In this document: positions 44,405-53,284 of the stretch, in pieces
Layout: each line of letters opens with the position of its first letter
Position numbering within the stretch: the stretch's first letter is position 1
DNA from: CBDBND01 sp965262665
GTDB lineage: Bacteria > Pseudomonadota > Alphaproteobacteria > Rhodospirillales > Rhodospirillaceae
Length of the DNA stretch: 64,000 bases
Reading direction: 5' to 3'
NCBI GenBank assembly: GCA_965262665.1
Contig: CBDHFR010000004.1
Location: forward strand, 1,550,001 to 1,614,000
Translations under genes and position numbers: made by a program
Notes under the pieces: model-generated
Database searches by the model: none
Seen by the model: only the letters and a program-made list of their open reading frames with translations
What the model was told of the DNA's origin: nothing

Positions 44405-44477
44405 TCTCCGGAAACGGCTTTAGGACCTGTCTGTTCCGAAAACCTTATCCGGTTGAAATGCGGTTCGATCCTCTATG

Positions 44478-44732
44478 ATCGGTCTGGGATGATATCGTTC
44501 GTTAGAATGATTTTCCTGGTATTGTTGGCCATGGTCAAGGGACTGCGCCGGCTCGCCGCAGAAAAGGTCTGGTTGAGACATCAGGTCTCGGCATACCTTC
44601 AGTTTACCCTAACCGGGTCTGCTTTCCGGGCACGGCTTTGCACCAGCCGGAAGCTTTGCTCATTCATCTCGAGGATACCCCAGGCTACGAGAGCTTACTT
44701 CCAGGCTCAAGGCGACTTATTCTGTCAGCGCT
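44478..44732. repeat. IS debris: integrase N-terminus and a divergent IS6 left end
   Basis: The + strand at 44489-44590 encodes MISFVRMIFLVLLAMVKGLR then RLAAEKVWLRHQV, the start of an integrase-type transposase. From 44650 to 44730 the minus strand shows CTGACAGAATAAGTCGCCTT then GAGCCTGGAAGTAAG, a diverged form of the IS6 left end at 1214 and 4158. Neither is followed by a usable gene. Confidence 0.5.
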
Positions 44733-44803
44733 CTTGACAATATCCGTGCAATTGATGGCGCGCAAAAAATCGCCACAGTGCCGCATGTATTGAAGGGAAG
44801 CGT

Positions 44804-45535
44804 ATGATCCGCACGGCATTCATCATTATGCTAAGCCTGCTGGCCGCCGGGCCGGCGGCAGCACAGACCTGGAATGCCGTCAACGCTCAGTTTCTCTATG
44901 GTGCAGCCTTTGAACTGGGGCCCGAGGAAGTGGAGACACTCACTGTGGAATGGACCAACGGCTGGACCTATGGCGATAACTTTACCTTTTTCGATATCAC
45001 TCGGCCCTTTGGCGGAGGCACTACCATTTACGGGGAATGGGCACCCCGGCTGAGCTTCTCTAAAATGACCGGAGGAAAACTTTCAGCCGGACCAATCCAG
45101 GACATGTTGCTATCCGGCGCCCTGGAAATGGGCGAAGGTATCACCAACTATCTTGTCGGCGGGGCGGTTGATTTTGCCGTGCCGGGGTTCAACTTTTTCC
45201 AGGTCAATGGGTACCTCAAGGAAAACCCGGACCTGGCGGGAACCACCTGGCAGGTGACCATGGCCTGGGACGCGGCCTTCGTGACCGGACCCATGCGCTG
45301 GGCCTTCCTTGGCTTTTTCGACTGGGTGGGATCGGAAGGAAACGCAGGGACCTTCTTCGCCTATGAAAAACGCAACTTCCAGGCCCAACCGCAATTGCTG
45401 CTGGACGTGGGACACCTTTTGGGGCGATCTGACAGACTCTATGTCGGTATCGAATGGCTACACTGGCGCAACAAGTTCGGCGTCGCTGGGGTTAACGAGT
45501 CCGCCACCCAGGTGATGATCAAAGTGACGTTTTAG
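44804..45535 (+). CDS. Tsx-like outer-membrane channel protein
   Basis: 243 residues with a signal peptide MIRTAFIIMLSLLAAGPAAA/Q. The mature part is a β-barrel pattern of alternating aromatic strands (TVEWTNGWTYGDNFTFFDIT, WAPRLSFSKMTGG, WQVTMAWDAAF, DRLYVGIEWLHWRNKFGVAG) ending in IKVTF, a proper C-terminal OMP signature. The pattern fits the nucleoside-channel Tsx/DUF5020 type. Single gene; the promoter must lie in the 70 bp after the IS debris. Confidence 0.85.
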   Translation: MIRTAFIIMLSLLAAGPAAAQTWNAVNAQFLYGAAFELGPEEVETLTVEWTNGWTYGDNFTFFDITRPFGGGTTIYGEWAPRLSFSKMTGGKLSAGPIQDMLLSGALEMGEGITNYLVGGAVDFAVPGFNFFQVNGYLKENPDLAGTTWQVTMAWDAAFVTGPMRWAFLGFFDWVGSEGNAGTFFAYEKRNFQAQPQLLLDVGHLLGRSDRLYVGIEWLHWRNKFGVAGVNESATQVMIKVTF

Positions 45536-45744
45536 AGTATTTCTCTAAATTTCTGTTTGTCATAAAGATCAACCGCCCCTATGGCATCCTTGTGATTGTT
45601 TATGAAGGTCCTCCAGCTTTGTCCGGTTGGCCGATGACACTGCAGGAGATACTTGTTTACTGTCGATTCGGATACCTCAAAGCCCAACTTGAGCAATTCA
45701 CCGTGGATACGCGATGCACCCCAAAGAGGATTATCCCGCGCCAA
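45532..45744 (-). pseudogene. integrase-core transposase fragment
   Basis: NPLWGASRIHGELLKLGFEV then STVNKYLLQCHRPTGQSWRT and FINNHKDAIGAVDLY is the region just before the DDE core of integrase-type transposases. It ends with the last bases of the Tsx-like gene. Confidence 0.72.
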
Positions 45745-45826
45745 GCCGGACCTCGAAGCGGCTTTGGTGCTGACCGGGTTGGAGACGAAAATCCTCGATC
45801 AGCTGATCCCTGATTCCACCGCCGAT

Positions 45827-46285
45827 CTAATGAATCGGCACAGCACGGAAAAAATCTAGCTGGTTTTCTCCCTGTATAGTCAGTTTCTCACTAAGAGCTT
45901 CTCGGTCGTACAGAATATTGATTTTTTCACCATAGCCAATTTTCATAGGTAAGGATTCGTCAGAAATTTGTTCTCTGTACGCTATAGGAGGAGGATCAAA
46001 CATTATTATTGAGGCGGATTTTTCATTATCTTCTCCTATTTTGGCCACTACATGAATGTGAAAATAAGCGATTGTGATATCAAATGGACTGGCGTTTGTA
46101 ATACTGGCTCCAATAAACTTCTTTTCATTTTTATTGGATACAAGGAGAACCATATTGACATGTGGCTCCTGTCTTTTCCTTTGCCGTATATCTGACGTTA
46201 TAGCAATGTAAGACTGAGAAACTACAGAGACAGCGATAACTAAAGTTAGAATCACCATCATTTCATTAGGTGTTAGCGACGCCAT
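45827..46285 (-). CDS. hypothetical membrane-anchored protein
   Basis: 152 residues; one N-terminal transmembrane helix (MMVILTLVIAVSVVSQSYIA) and a soluble β-rich domain (MVLLVSNKNEKKFIGASITN, IAYFHIHVVAKIGE). No family recognised. Its low GC is markedly different from neighbours, a sign of transfer. It is divergent from the 94-aa gene at 46321. Confidence 0.65.
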   Translation of the reverse strand: MASLTPNEMMVILTLVIAVSVVSQSYIAITSDIRQRKRQEPHVNMVLLVSNKNEKKFIGASITNASPFDITIAYFHIHVVAKIGEDNEKSASIIMFDPPPIAYREQISDESLPMKIGYGEKINILYDREALSEKLTIQGENQLDFFRAVPIH

Positions 46286-46320
46286 TTCTTGCCTGCCTCA
46301 TTTTTCACTAGGGATAGACA

Positions 46321-46605
46321 ATGACTGGAAGAACTCAATTTGAAATTTATGGCAATCGGCACAAGCCGATTATCGACACTAAGCCCTACGAAACTGTTCA
46401 TGGACGGAAGCCGAGGGGTAAGGGTAGATATGTTTTTGCAGCATCTCCAAATGACTATGAAAATACAATTGAAATGGAATATATGTACTGGTCCCGTGCT
46501 CGTCGTGTTGTACGGAAATTCTTCAGAGACCGTCCGCCAGTGTTGTACGTTCTTCCGGGCACTGTCAGAGTAAATTGCCTTGAGTCAAGTAGTGCGGTCT
46601 CCTAG
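46321..46605 (+). CDS. hypothetical protein, C-terminus replaced by IS6 end
   Basis: Starts MTGRTQFEIYGNRHKPIIDT and contains EYMYWSRARRVVRKFFRDRP. The IS6 left end begins at 46558, so the last 16 or so residues are encoded by the IS, and the native C-terminus is lost. No family recognised. Low GC as in the gene at 45827, with which it may have arrived. Confidence 0.55.
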   Translation: MTGRTQFEIYGNRHKPIIDTKPYETVHGRKPRGKGRYVFAASPNDYENTIEMEYMYWSRARRVVRKFFRDRPPVLYVLPGTVRVNCLESSSAVS

Positions 46606-46650
46606 CCTCCGTTGATGCAAAATCCCTTCCGTTATTTCAATAGCTCGCCT
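46558..46650 (+). repeat. solo IS6 left end
   Basis: GGCACTGTCAGAGTAAATTG, then GTCTCCTAGCCTCC and the first codons of the transposase (MQNPFRYFNSS). About 93 bases, divergent from copies A and B at some 15 percent of positions. The sequence from 46651 to 47102 has no gene; it is the likely 3' noncoding part of the IS110-type element that follows. Confidence 0.7.
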
Positions 46651-47102
46651 TCCGTAATGGGGCGGTCGATGTCAAGCACAGATCTTCACGATCTTCCGGC
46701 CTGACACGATCTGACACGATCTCTTGAACATGAAACACCTTCGCCTGCGGGCGATCGTCGTCCCGGGTATGGTCAACTTAGGTGGTTGCCTTGGCAGAAG
46801 CAGGTGACTGACTCGTGAGCGCGGCACGGAGAAGGGTCCACGATCCCGCGTATGTCCGTCGCCAGGCTCTCGCTTCCGTCCGTGGTCAGCGCAGCGGCTG
46901 CCAACATAATGCCTGGTCCAAGACGATTCCCGAGTGCCAATCTGAATAGCGTGCTCGAACGCGATGAGACGGTTCGGCAGCAAGGCGAGCTACGTGCATC
47001 ATCGGGAACCGCGTCCCGGCGAGGGGACACCGGTGGGTCGCCACCCTCTGGCGCGACTCTTTCCTCCTGTCCTTGTTGAGTGCTGGCGGGATGCAGCCGC
47101 GC

Positions 47103-48122
47103 CTATGCCGTCCGGATTGCCATCGCCTCCTCGCGCGTGAAGCGGAACTCCGTGCCATCCCGCCACATCCGGTGAAGCACCACGCCGATGCGCCGGGCCA
47201 GGGCAATGGTTGCGCGCTTCTTGCCGCGCAGCTTCGCCAGACGCAGAGCCCAGGCCTTCAGCCAGTTCGGTCCCGCGCGGTTCAGTATAACCGTGGCCGC
47301 CTGATAGAGCGCCGTGCGCAGGCCGGCGTCGCCGGCCTTGGTGATCGCGCCGACGATATCGCGTTCGCCGGATTGGTCCCGCCCCGGCGTCAGACCCACC
47401 CAGGGACCGACATCCTGCGATCTCCGGAACCGCTCGGGGTCGTCGATCGCCGACGTGAAGGTCAGGGCGATGACTGCGCCGACGCCGGGCATGGTCATCA
47501 GCAGCTGGCACGCCCGGTCTTGCTTGGCCAGATTGCGGACCATCTTCTCCAGCCCAGACAGCTCGTGGCGCAGACCGGCTCGCGCACGCAGGATCGGCTC
47601 CGCCGCGGCTTCGAGCATCGCGTTGCCGGCGATCAACTCCCGGACACGCGCCTCGTAGCGACCCTTCGAGATTTGGCCCAGCTTCAGGCCGAAGTTGCGC
47701 AGCACGCCACGCAGCGAGAGCTCCAGATTGGTGAGCGCGTCCAGCACGGACTTGCGCGAGGTCAACAGCGCCCGCATCTCTTGCGACGACGCCGTCTTGC
47801 AGTGCACAGGCCTGAACCAGCCCATCTGCAGAAGCCGTGCGATGCCTTCGGCATCCCGGCGGTCCGTCTTGATCGGCATCGCTTTCAGCGCCGCCTTCAC
47901 CTGCCGTGTCTCCATCAGCACGGCCTCGAAGCCGGCGTCGGTCAGCCCCTTGTGCAGCCATTGAGACAGCGGGCCGGCCTCAAGCCCGATCGCCTCGATC
48001 CCGTGCGGCAGCTCGTGGATGAACGAAACCAGAGCGTCAGGCGCGCTGGCGACCTGCGCCTCCGTCACGATCTTCCCCTTCTCCCCGAGAACGCAGATCG
48101 CCGTGCTTGCTAGTGATAGCAT
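47103..48122 (-). pseudogene. IS110-family transposase, second type, N-terminus missing
   Basis: 339 residues. The DEDD domain is present from SLASTAICVLGEKGKIV: EAIGLEAGPLSQWL (E) and MPIKTDRRDAEGIARLL (D, D). The C-terminal Tnp_20 region LMTMPGVGAVIALTFTSAID and GWVGL-like GPWVGLTPGRDQSGERDIVG hold the Ser. The first catalytic Asp (normally GxDVSL) is lost because the gene begins right at SL, at the boundary with the 163-bp IS6-like element. Unrelated in detail to the IS110 copies at 4.8 and 39.3 kb. Confidence 0.82.
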
Positions 48123-48281
48123 TGTCAGAGTAACTGGTTGGGGTCAACTCTCTTGGGCCTTTGTTCCCTAGGTTTAGGAATTAAAATATTTGTTCGCTTG
48201 GAATTGACCAAGCAAGGCGCGGCTAGGAACGGCGAAAACTCACGTCACTAGACTAACAATTCAATTTAGTCTGACAATACC
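48119..48281. repeat. 163-bp MITE-like element with IS6-type ends
   Basis: The left end GCATTGTCAGAGTAA (48119 onward) and the right end rc GTATTGTCAGACTAA (to 48281) are inverted repeats matching IS6 termini (GGCATTGTCAGACTAA). The interior has no coding capacity. It looks like a non-autonomous derivative mobilisable by an IS6 transposase; two chance-adjacent solo ends are an alternative. Confidence 0.55.
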
Positions 48282-48330
48282 GTTAACCAGTCACCCTAGA
48301 TTTAGTTTAATCAGCGATTGGCCCGCGAAG

Positions 48331-48528
48331 TTGGCACCCGTTTTGTATTCGCGAGATTTGGCTTGGTTTAGGAAACAAGACGTGGCGCGCGTTCTTGAAG
48401 GAGACCCACGCTCCTACATTTATTTGGAGAATGTTCTGTTTAAGACCCAAGATTGGGAACACTTTTATCATGAAGAAATAGACTTACTGGACCAATCTTG
48501 TGATCGTCTCTTCAATGAAGTCGGCTAG
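48331..48528 (+). CDS. short hypothetical protein, start uncertain
   Basis: The frame encodes VLYSRDLAWFRKQDVARVLE then YIYLENVLFKTQDWEHFYHE, a helical, aromatic-rich segment that could be the C-terminus of a larger protein. The only start is a TTG at 48331 and no good ribosome site is visible, so it may be a fragment. Confidence 0.35.
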   Translation: MAPVLYSRDLAWFRKQDVARVLEGDPRSYIYLENVLFKTQDWEHFYHEEIDLLDQSCDRLFNEVG

Positions 48529-48623
48529 AAGGCTTGAGACTCGCAGATAACGTCAATTATCTGCTGAATGGACACGCGCATTGTATCGATAAGGTATAAC
48601 TCAACGCAATTTGAGATATTAGA

Positions 48624-49028
48624 TGTAGTGGTTCAGATGTGATCTGACAGTTGGCCGTTTTTCCGGCGGCCTCTGTTAGGTCAAGTTCAGTTCACGAACT
48701 TTTCCTTCCAGATTTCTTTGCCCTCGATCATGGTCTGGAACGGCGTTCTGCCGCAACACATTTTGCCCTGATGAGTGCGTTCCGTGTTGTAGTGATGTAG
48801 CCATTGATCCAGATCGTCCTGCAGCGCATCGACGCTGTCGTAGAGTCTTTTGCGGAACGCGACCTGGTAGAACTCCTGCAGTACGGTCTTGTGAAAGCGC
48901 TCGCGGATGCCGTTTGTTTGCGGTGATTTCACCTTGGTCTTGGTGTGGTCGATATCGTTGATGGCCAGGAAGAGCTGGTAGTCGTGCTTGTCCACTCGCC
49001 CGCAGTATTCCGTACCCCTGTCGGTCAC
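48624..49028 (-). pseudogene. IS481-family element, copy 3 (C-terminal fragment)
   Basis: The terminus TGTAGTGGTTCAGATGTGAT is at 48624. The coding part (48687-49028) matches copies 1 and 2 from MTDRGTEYCGR to WKEKFVN. Homology stops at 49028 in the middle of the DDE region. Confidence 0.85.
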
Positions 49029-49395
49029 ACCACGTGCACATCCTCGAAATGAACGCAGAAAGCTACCGTCTCCGACAGAGCCGCAGAGCCCGAAGCTAAA
49101 ACACCAAGCTGAAAAAGAGAAAGTGCCGGCCTTTGGCCAGCGCGCCTTGGCACGCGTTAGCTAAGTGACAAGCACACGCGCCAAGGCGCACTCACCGGAT
49201 CATAGAAATGGTCCACATTTACACCGGGGCGTGGACCCTTTTTCCTCCGGGATTGACACCAATCTGTCCCATAGACGCTGACGTCAGACAAGCTCGCTAC
49301 ACCTCAGAGCCGGGCAAAACAACAAGTTGCCTCACTGACCGGTGCCCAACCAGCGCGCCCAACAACACTCCATGCCATCCGATCCTTTATGGCTC
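49029..49395. other. gap without recognisable gene
   Basis: About 365 bases. GCGCCTTGGC near 49143 and GCCAAGGCGC near 49181 form an inverted pair; nothing coding is supported. Confidence 0.4.
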
Positions 49396-49779
49396 TTACT
49401 CTTGACCACGTTGGCGTCTCGTCTCGATGCCTGCCAACAATATCTCGTCCAGCTCCGGCTCGTCCCACCGCCACGCCTCTGCCAGAGAGTGGTCCATCAG
49501 CTCGACAAATACCGGATCCTCCGCTTTCACCTGAAACGTGTACAGACGGTTGACCACCTGACACATCAGGTCGCGCATCTCCTTTTGGCCGATATGCGCA
49601 GCCTTGGGCTAGGGGATCTGCCGGCCGTTGGCATCTATCACCATGACATCAGAGAAGTCCCCCGTATGACTTACCACCGGGAGCCCTCCGTGAATGTCTT
49701 CAAGCACCGTGTTACGGACCCATATCATGGCCATTGCCTTCGCGACGTTCGCCGTGATCTGCAGTTCGTTTTCGTCCAT
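49396..49779 (-). pseudogene. conserved plasmid-type hypothetical protein with in-frame TAG
   Basis: From the ATG at 49779 the product reads MDENELQITANVAKAMAMIW then VRNTVLEDIHGGLPVV and DANGRQIP. Codon 57 is TAG (49611-49609), after which the same frame continues PKAAHIGQKEMRDLMCQVVN to the end. Related proteins have Trp at this position (IPWP), so TGG-to-TAG is the likely change. Function unknown. Confidence 0.68.
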
Positions 49780-49950
49780 CAATATCCGTCTTCGGTATTT
49801 GCGGTTCCTGCCTTTCGGCCACTTATACTGATAATGCTTGCTCCTTGAATTCAGGATTCAATAATTAATTGATAACAAGATATATTTTACTCTAGCCAAA
49901 GTCCGCGGAGATCGGCCGTCCTGGGACTACTCGATACATGTCACGCTCAC

Positions 49951-50163
49951 CTAATGCCGCGTCACGCGGGCGGCCTCTGTCTCTGTCCGTTCGTTTTCTT
50001 CTTCGCCCATGGCGGCACCGTCGGCGACGGCGTTCGTGATCTCACCGATAGTGGCACCCGCGCATGTCGCTGCGGAGGTGGCCCATTGCAGTAAGGCGAC
50101 GGCCACACACTTGAGACAATACTGTTTCGCATTGGCGGCTTCGGGCAGATGGTTTGGTGCCAC
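49951..50163 (-). CDS. hypothetical protein, possibly 5'-truncated
   Basis: A GTG at 50163 gives MAPNHLPEAANAKQYCLKCV then AVALLQWATSAATCAGATIG and an acidic tail. The frame is open upstream (DLKHLDGHSDEIHELVETVA) but a TAG stops it near 50230 and no better start is found. The CxxC and helical pattern do not identify a family. Confidence 0.4.
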   Translation of the reverse strand: MAPNHLPEAANAKQYCLKCVAVALLQWATSAATCAGATIGEITNAVADGAAMGEEENERTETEAARVTRH

Positions 50164-50452
50164 GGTTTCAACCAGTTCGTGGATTTCGTCACTGTGTCCG
50201 TCCAGGTGTTTGAGATCATCGACCGTTGCCTATTCCTTTATTTGACCATTCGGTCAACTGACCCACTGCGAGAGCCTACACAATATTGAGACCTGCCTTT
50301 CGGTCCATGCGCCGAAGCTCTATCACATGGGGTCCCGCCAAACCACAGAACCGATCGGTCCTTAACTTCTTTCATTGTCGTGTCGGTTCCTTATTTCCAG
50401 CCTTGCAGATTAAGCTCAATACCGAGACAGGTATTCAAATGAATGAAGAAGA
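50164..50452. other. gap without recognisable gene
   Basis: Apart from the open 5' extension of the previous frame (to about 50230), I see no coding pattern or repeat. Confidence 0.35.
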
Positions 50453-50779
50453 TCAGCACTGCGCCGCAGAATTTGCCCGGATCATGGCATTGAGGTGCGT
50501 GCCAAATCTTGCACGCAGCATTTCGTGATGAATGAGGCGGTCGGCGATTGCATCGGTAATGGTTGGTTCACCGATGAGGGCGTGCCATTTGTCGACGGGG
50601 GGCTGTGCGGTGATCATGGTTGACTTTCGGCGGCAGCGTTCTTTGCAGATCCTGCGGCGGTCGAGGCGCTGTCGGCCGTCTATGCCATGGAATCCCCGAT
50701 CGTCGAGGACGAGGTGTTGTAAGCGGACGAGTTGGTCGAGCAACCCCGGTCCACGGCCATCGAGCCGGTCCACTGCCAA
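50453..50779 (-). pseudogene. IS21 IstB-like ATPase fragment
   Basis: The frame contains LLDQLVRLQHLVLDDRGF (Walker B region) and STMITAQPPVDKWHALIGEP then TITDAIADRLIHHEMLRARF, the sensor and C-terminal part of IstB. Walker A and the N-terminus are missing, and istA is not present. Confidence 0.75.
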
Positions 50780-50934
50780 GGATGGAGTGACTCAATAAAG
50801 CCCGGAATTCAATGGCATGAAACCAGCGCTGTATCATTGCCCGAATACGGCTTACGCCGTGCGAGCAGGCCTGGTGCGCTTGCCGCTCTACCGATCCGGT
50901 TCATGGCTCAAGGAGTTGTAAGCAGACTTACCCG

Positions 50935-51219
50935 ATGTTCACCGTAGTCGCCCCCACGACGAGCCTTAGCCTCGATGCCCATTTCATAAAGCGCCCGGCG
51001 GCGACGTTCTTCGTCACGGCCGCGGGCAGCGGCCTAACCGAACACGGAATTCTGGCCGGCGATACCCTGATCGTCGACCGCTCGCGCACGCCGGGCGTGG
51101 ACTCAATCGTCATTGCCGCCATTGAGGGCGAACTGACCGCCCGTCCGTTTACCACAATCGATGGCGAGGAGGCCCACGTTTGGGGTGTCGTCGCCGGAGT
51201 GGTGCGGAGCCTGCCATGA
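50935..51219 (+). CDS. UmuD-like S24 peptidase-fold protein, short, catalytic Lys replaced
   Basis: 95 residues, against ~140 for UmuD. LDAHFIKRPAATFFVTAAGS contains the Ser of the GxS motif (here GSGLTEHGI), followed by AGDTLIVDRSRTPGVDSIVI and AAIEGELTAR. The Lys of the family motif (E-F/L-T-V-K) is Arg here. The N-terminal arm with the Cys/Ala-Gly cleavage site is missing; remains of it (LPLYRS) are seen in another frame upstream. Its stop overlaps the umuC start (ATGA), the normal umuDC coupling. Confidence 0.78.
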   Translation: MFTVVAPTTSLSLDAHFIKRPAATFFVTAAGSGLTEHGILAGDTLIVDRSRTPGVDSIVIAAIEGELTARPFTTIDGEEAHVWGVVAGVVRSLP

Positions 51220-51684
51220 GCGTCTACGGGCTGGCCGATTGCAATAACTTCTTCGTCTCCTGCGAGCGGGTTTTCCATCCCGCGCTCGAAGGCCGCCCGG
51301 CCGTGGTGCTGTCGTCGAACGACGGCTGCATCGTCGCGCGCAGTGACGAGGCCAAGGCGCTCGGCGTCAAAATGGCCCAACCGGCATTTCAAGCGAAGGA
51401 TCTCATCAAGCGGCACCGGATTGCGATGATCAGCGGCAACCTCCAGTTCTATACCGATATGAGCAACCGGGTGATGCAGGTGTTGGGGGAACTGGTCCCG
51501 GCGGTGGAGCAATACTCGATCGACGAATGCTTTCTCGATCTCACGGGACTACCGGAGGATCTCACCGCATTCTGCCAGAACCTGAAACAGACCGTGCACC
51601 AGTGGACCGGGCTGCCGGTCAGCATCGGTATCGCCGAGACCAAGACCCTGGCCAAGATCGCCAACCGGCTGGGCGGCATCGCTC
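51216..51684 (+). pseudogene. umuC: UmuC / Y-family DNA polymerase, truncated
   Basis: MSVYGLADCNNFFVSCERVF (first catalytic Asp), AVVLSSNDGCIVARSDEAKA, then VEQYSIDECFLDLTGLPED with the second and third acidic residues. It is cut at LAKIANRLGGIAH, where ISAs1 sequence begins at about 51690. The thumb and little-finger domains are missing, so no polymerase activity is expected. Confidence 0.88.
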
Positions 51685-51689
51685 ACCGG

Positions 51690-52570
51690 GCGCGGCGCGG
51701 ACATCGTCGCCATCGACGGCAAGACGCTGCGGCGCTCCTATCAGGAAGGCGGCGCCAAAGCGCATCCACATGATCTCGGCGTGGAGCACACGTCAGAACC
51801 TGGTGCTTGGCCAAGCCAAGGTGGCTGATAAATCCAACGAGATCGTCGCTCTCCCGAAGCTGTTGGATCTGTTGACCATCAACGGCGCGACGGTGACCAT
51901 CGACGCCATGGGCTGTCAGCGCAACATCGCCGCGAAGATCATCGACAAGGACGCCGACTATATCCTTGCCCTCAAGGGCAACCAGGGCAGCCTGCACGAC
52001 GATACCAAGCTTTTCTTCATCGAACAGATAGCATGCGGCTTTGCCGATACGGTTGTCAGCCACCACCAGACAGTGGAGAAGAGCCACGGCCGCATCGAAA
52101 CCCGGACCACCACGGCGACGAACGAAATCGCTTGGCTGAAGGAACGCCACCACTGGCCCGGGCCCGGGAGCATTGTTATGGTCGAAACCGTACGCGAGAT
52201 CGGCATCCAACCCGGCGCCAAGGTCGAGCGCGAGACCCGCTTCTACATCCGCCTCCACCGCCGCCAAGGCCGATACTCTGAGCGCCGCCATCCGGGGCCA
52301 TTGGAGCAGCGAGAACGGGCTGCACTGGGTCATGGACCTGCACTGGGTCATGGACCTGCACTGGGTCATGGACCTGCACTGGGTCATGGACATGGTCTTC
52401 CGCGACGACGAGTGCCGGGTCCGAAAGAACACTGCCCCGGCCAACTTCGCGGTCGTCAAACACATGGCGAGCAACCTCTTGCGCCAAGCCCCGGGCAGGA
52501 CAGTCTGCGTGTAAAACGACGCATCGCCGCCTGGGATGACGACTTCCTCGCAAGCCTTATCTCACGGTGA
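51690..52570 (+). pseudogene. ISAs1-family transposase remnant, several frameshifts
   Basis: It reads ADIVAIDGKTLRRSYQEGGA (first D), then in another frame MISAWSTRQNLVLGQAKVAD, GATVTIDAMGCQRNIAAKII (second D) and ALKGNQGSLHDD, GRIETRTTTAT. The final part (MVFRDDECRVRKNTAPANFA, then RRIAAWDDDFLASLI) changes frame again. The N-terminal third is absent. An 18-bp tandem repeat is expanded within it. Confidence 0.82.
52320..52391 (+). repeat. four tandem copies of an 18-bp unit in ISAs1
   Basis: CTGCACTGGGTCATGGAC occurs four times without a mismatch (52320, 52338, 52356, 52374). It encodes LHWVMD per unit; related ISAs1 transposases have one LHWVMD before MVFRDDE. Exact identity points to a recent slippage or recombination expansion. 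Confidence 0.95.
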
Positions 52571-52714
52571 AACCATTCACCCGATTGCCCTACCATTTAA
52601 TGCCCTGATTTTGACACCTTTTCCCTGTGTGATGCGTTGGTAGGACAAGCATGCCTGGAGATTCAGGGTTTCGAGCCGAAGGGCATCAGTTCATCAATGG
52701 TAATCGAGGAAACC

Positions 52715-53215
52715 ATGAGCGGACAAATGTACGGACAAAAAATCAAGACCACAGTCTCGGTCGGGATTCTGGCCGGTGCTTTAGCTCTCAGCGGCTGCAC
52801 GACGACGGGTACTGAAAACGAAACAATCGGTACTCTACTCGGCGCAGCGGCGGGTGGATGGGCCGGTTCATCCATCGGCAAGGGTAACGGCCGCATCGTC
52901 GCCACGGCAGCCGGAACAATGCTCGGCGCCGCCATCGGCAATCGGGTCGGCCGAAGCATGGATGAGCTAGACCGCATGAAAGCGCAGCGCGCACAGGAGT
53001 TTGCCTATGCAGCACCGATCGGTGAGACCATCGTGTGGAACAACACTGACAGCGGCAACTACGGTAATGTCACACCTATCCGCGATGGTTATACAGGCGC
53101 CGGACGCTACTGCCGCGAGTTCCAAACGGAACTCACCATTGAAGGTCGCCAGGAAAACGGATTTGGAACAGCCTGCCGCCAAGAAGATGGCAGCTGGCGC
53201 ATTGTCAGCCAATAA
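52715..53215 (+). CDS. glycine-zipper lipoprotein (17-kDa surface antigen family)
   Basis: 166 residues from the ATG at 52715 (GAGG upstream). The leader ends in LAGALALSGC, a lipobox with the acylated Cys. The glycine zipper IGTLLGAAAGGWAGSSIGKG and AGTMLGAAIGNRVGRSMD follows, then a C-terminal domain (VTPIRDGYTGAGRYCREFQT, GFGTACRQEDGSWRIV) typical of the rickettsial 17-kDa antigen/Omp16-like group. It should sit in the outer membrane inner leaflet. A terminator follows. Confidence 0.9.
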   Translation: MSGQMYGQKIKTTVSVGILAGALALSGCTTTGTENETIGTLLGAAAGGWAGSSIGKGNGRIVATAAGTMLGAAIGNRVGRSMDELDRMKAQRAQEFAYAAPIGETIVWNNTDSGNYGNVTPIRDGYTGAGRYCREFQTELTIEGRQENGFGTACRQEDGSWRIVSQ

Positions 53216-53239
53216 CACAAATCGTCTGAATGTAGATTG

Positions 53240-53270
53240 AAAGCGGCGGCCCTTAAGAGCCGCCGCTTTT
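53240..53270. terminator. bidirectional rho-independent terminator
   Basis: AAAGCGGCGGC (53240-53250), an 8-base loop, then GCCGCCGCTTTT (53259-53270). Because the stem starts with AAA and ends with TTTT it can serve both the lipoprotein gene and the minus-strand yihY remnant. Confidence 0.92.
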
Positions 53271-53284
53271 CATTGATGGAACAC

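Noticed and set aside
47073..48113. Plus-strand open frame of 346 codons
   Set aside because: Antisense to the second-type IS110 transposase, whose DEDD motifs are clear.
52320..52391. CRISPR-like repeat array
   Set aside because: The 18-bp units are contiguous without spacers and lie in an ISAs1 coding sequence.
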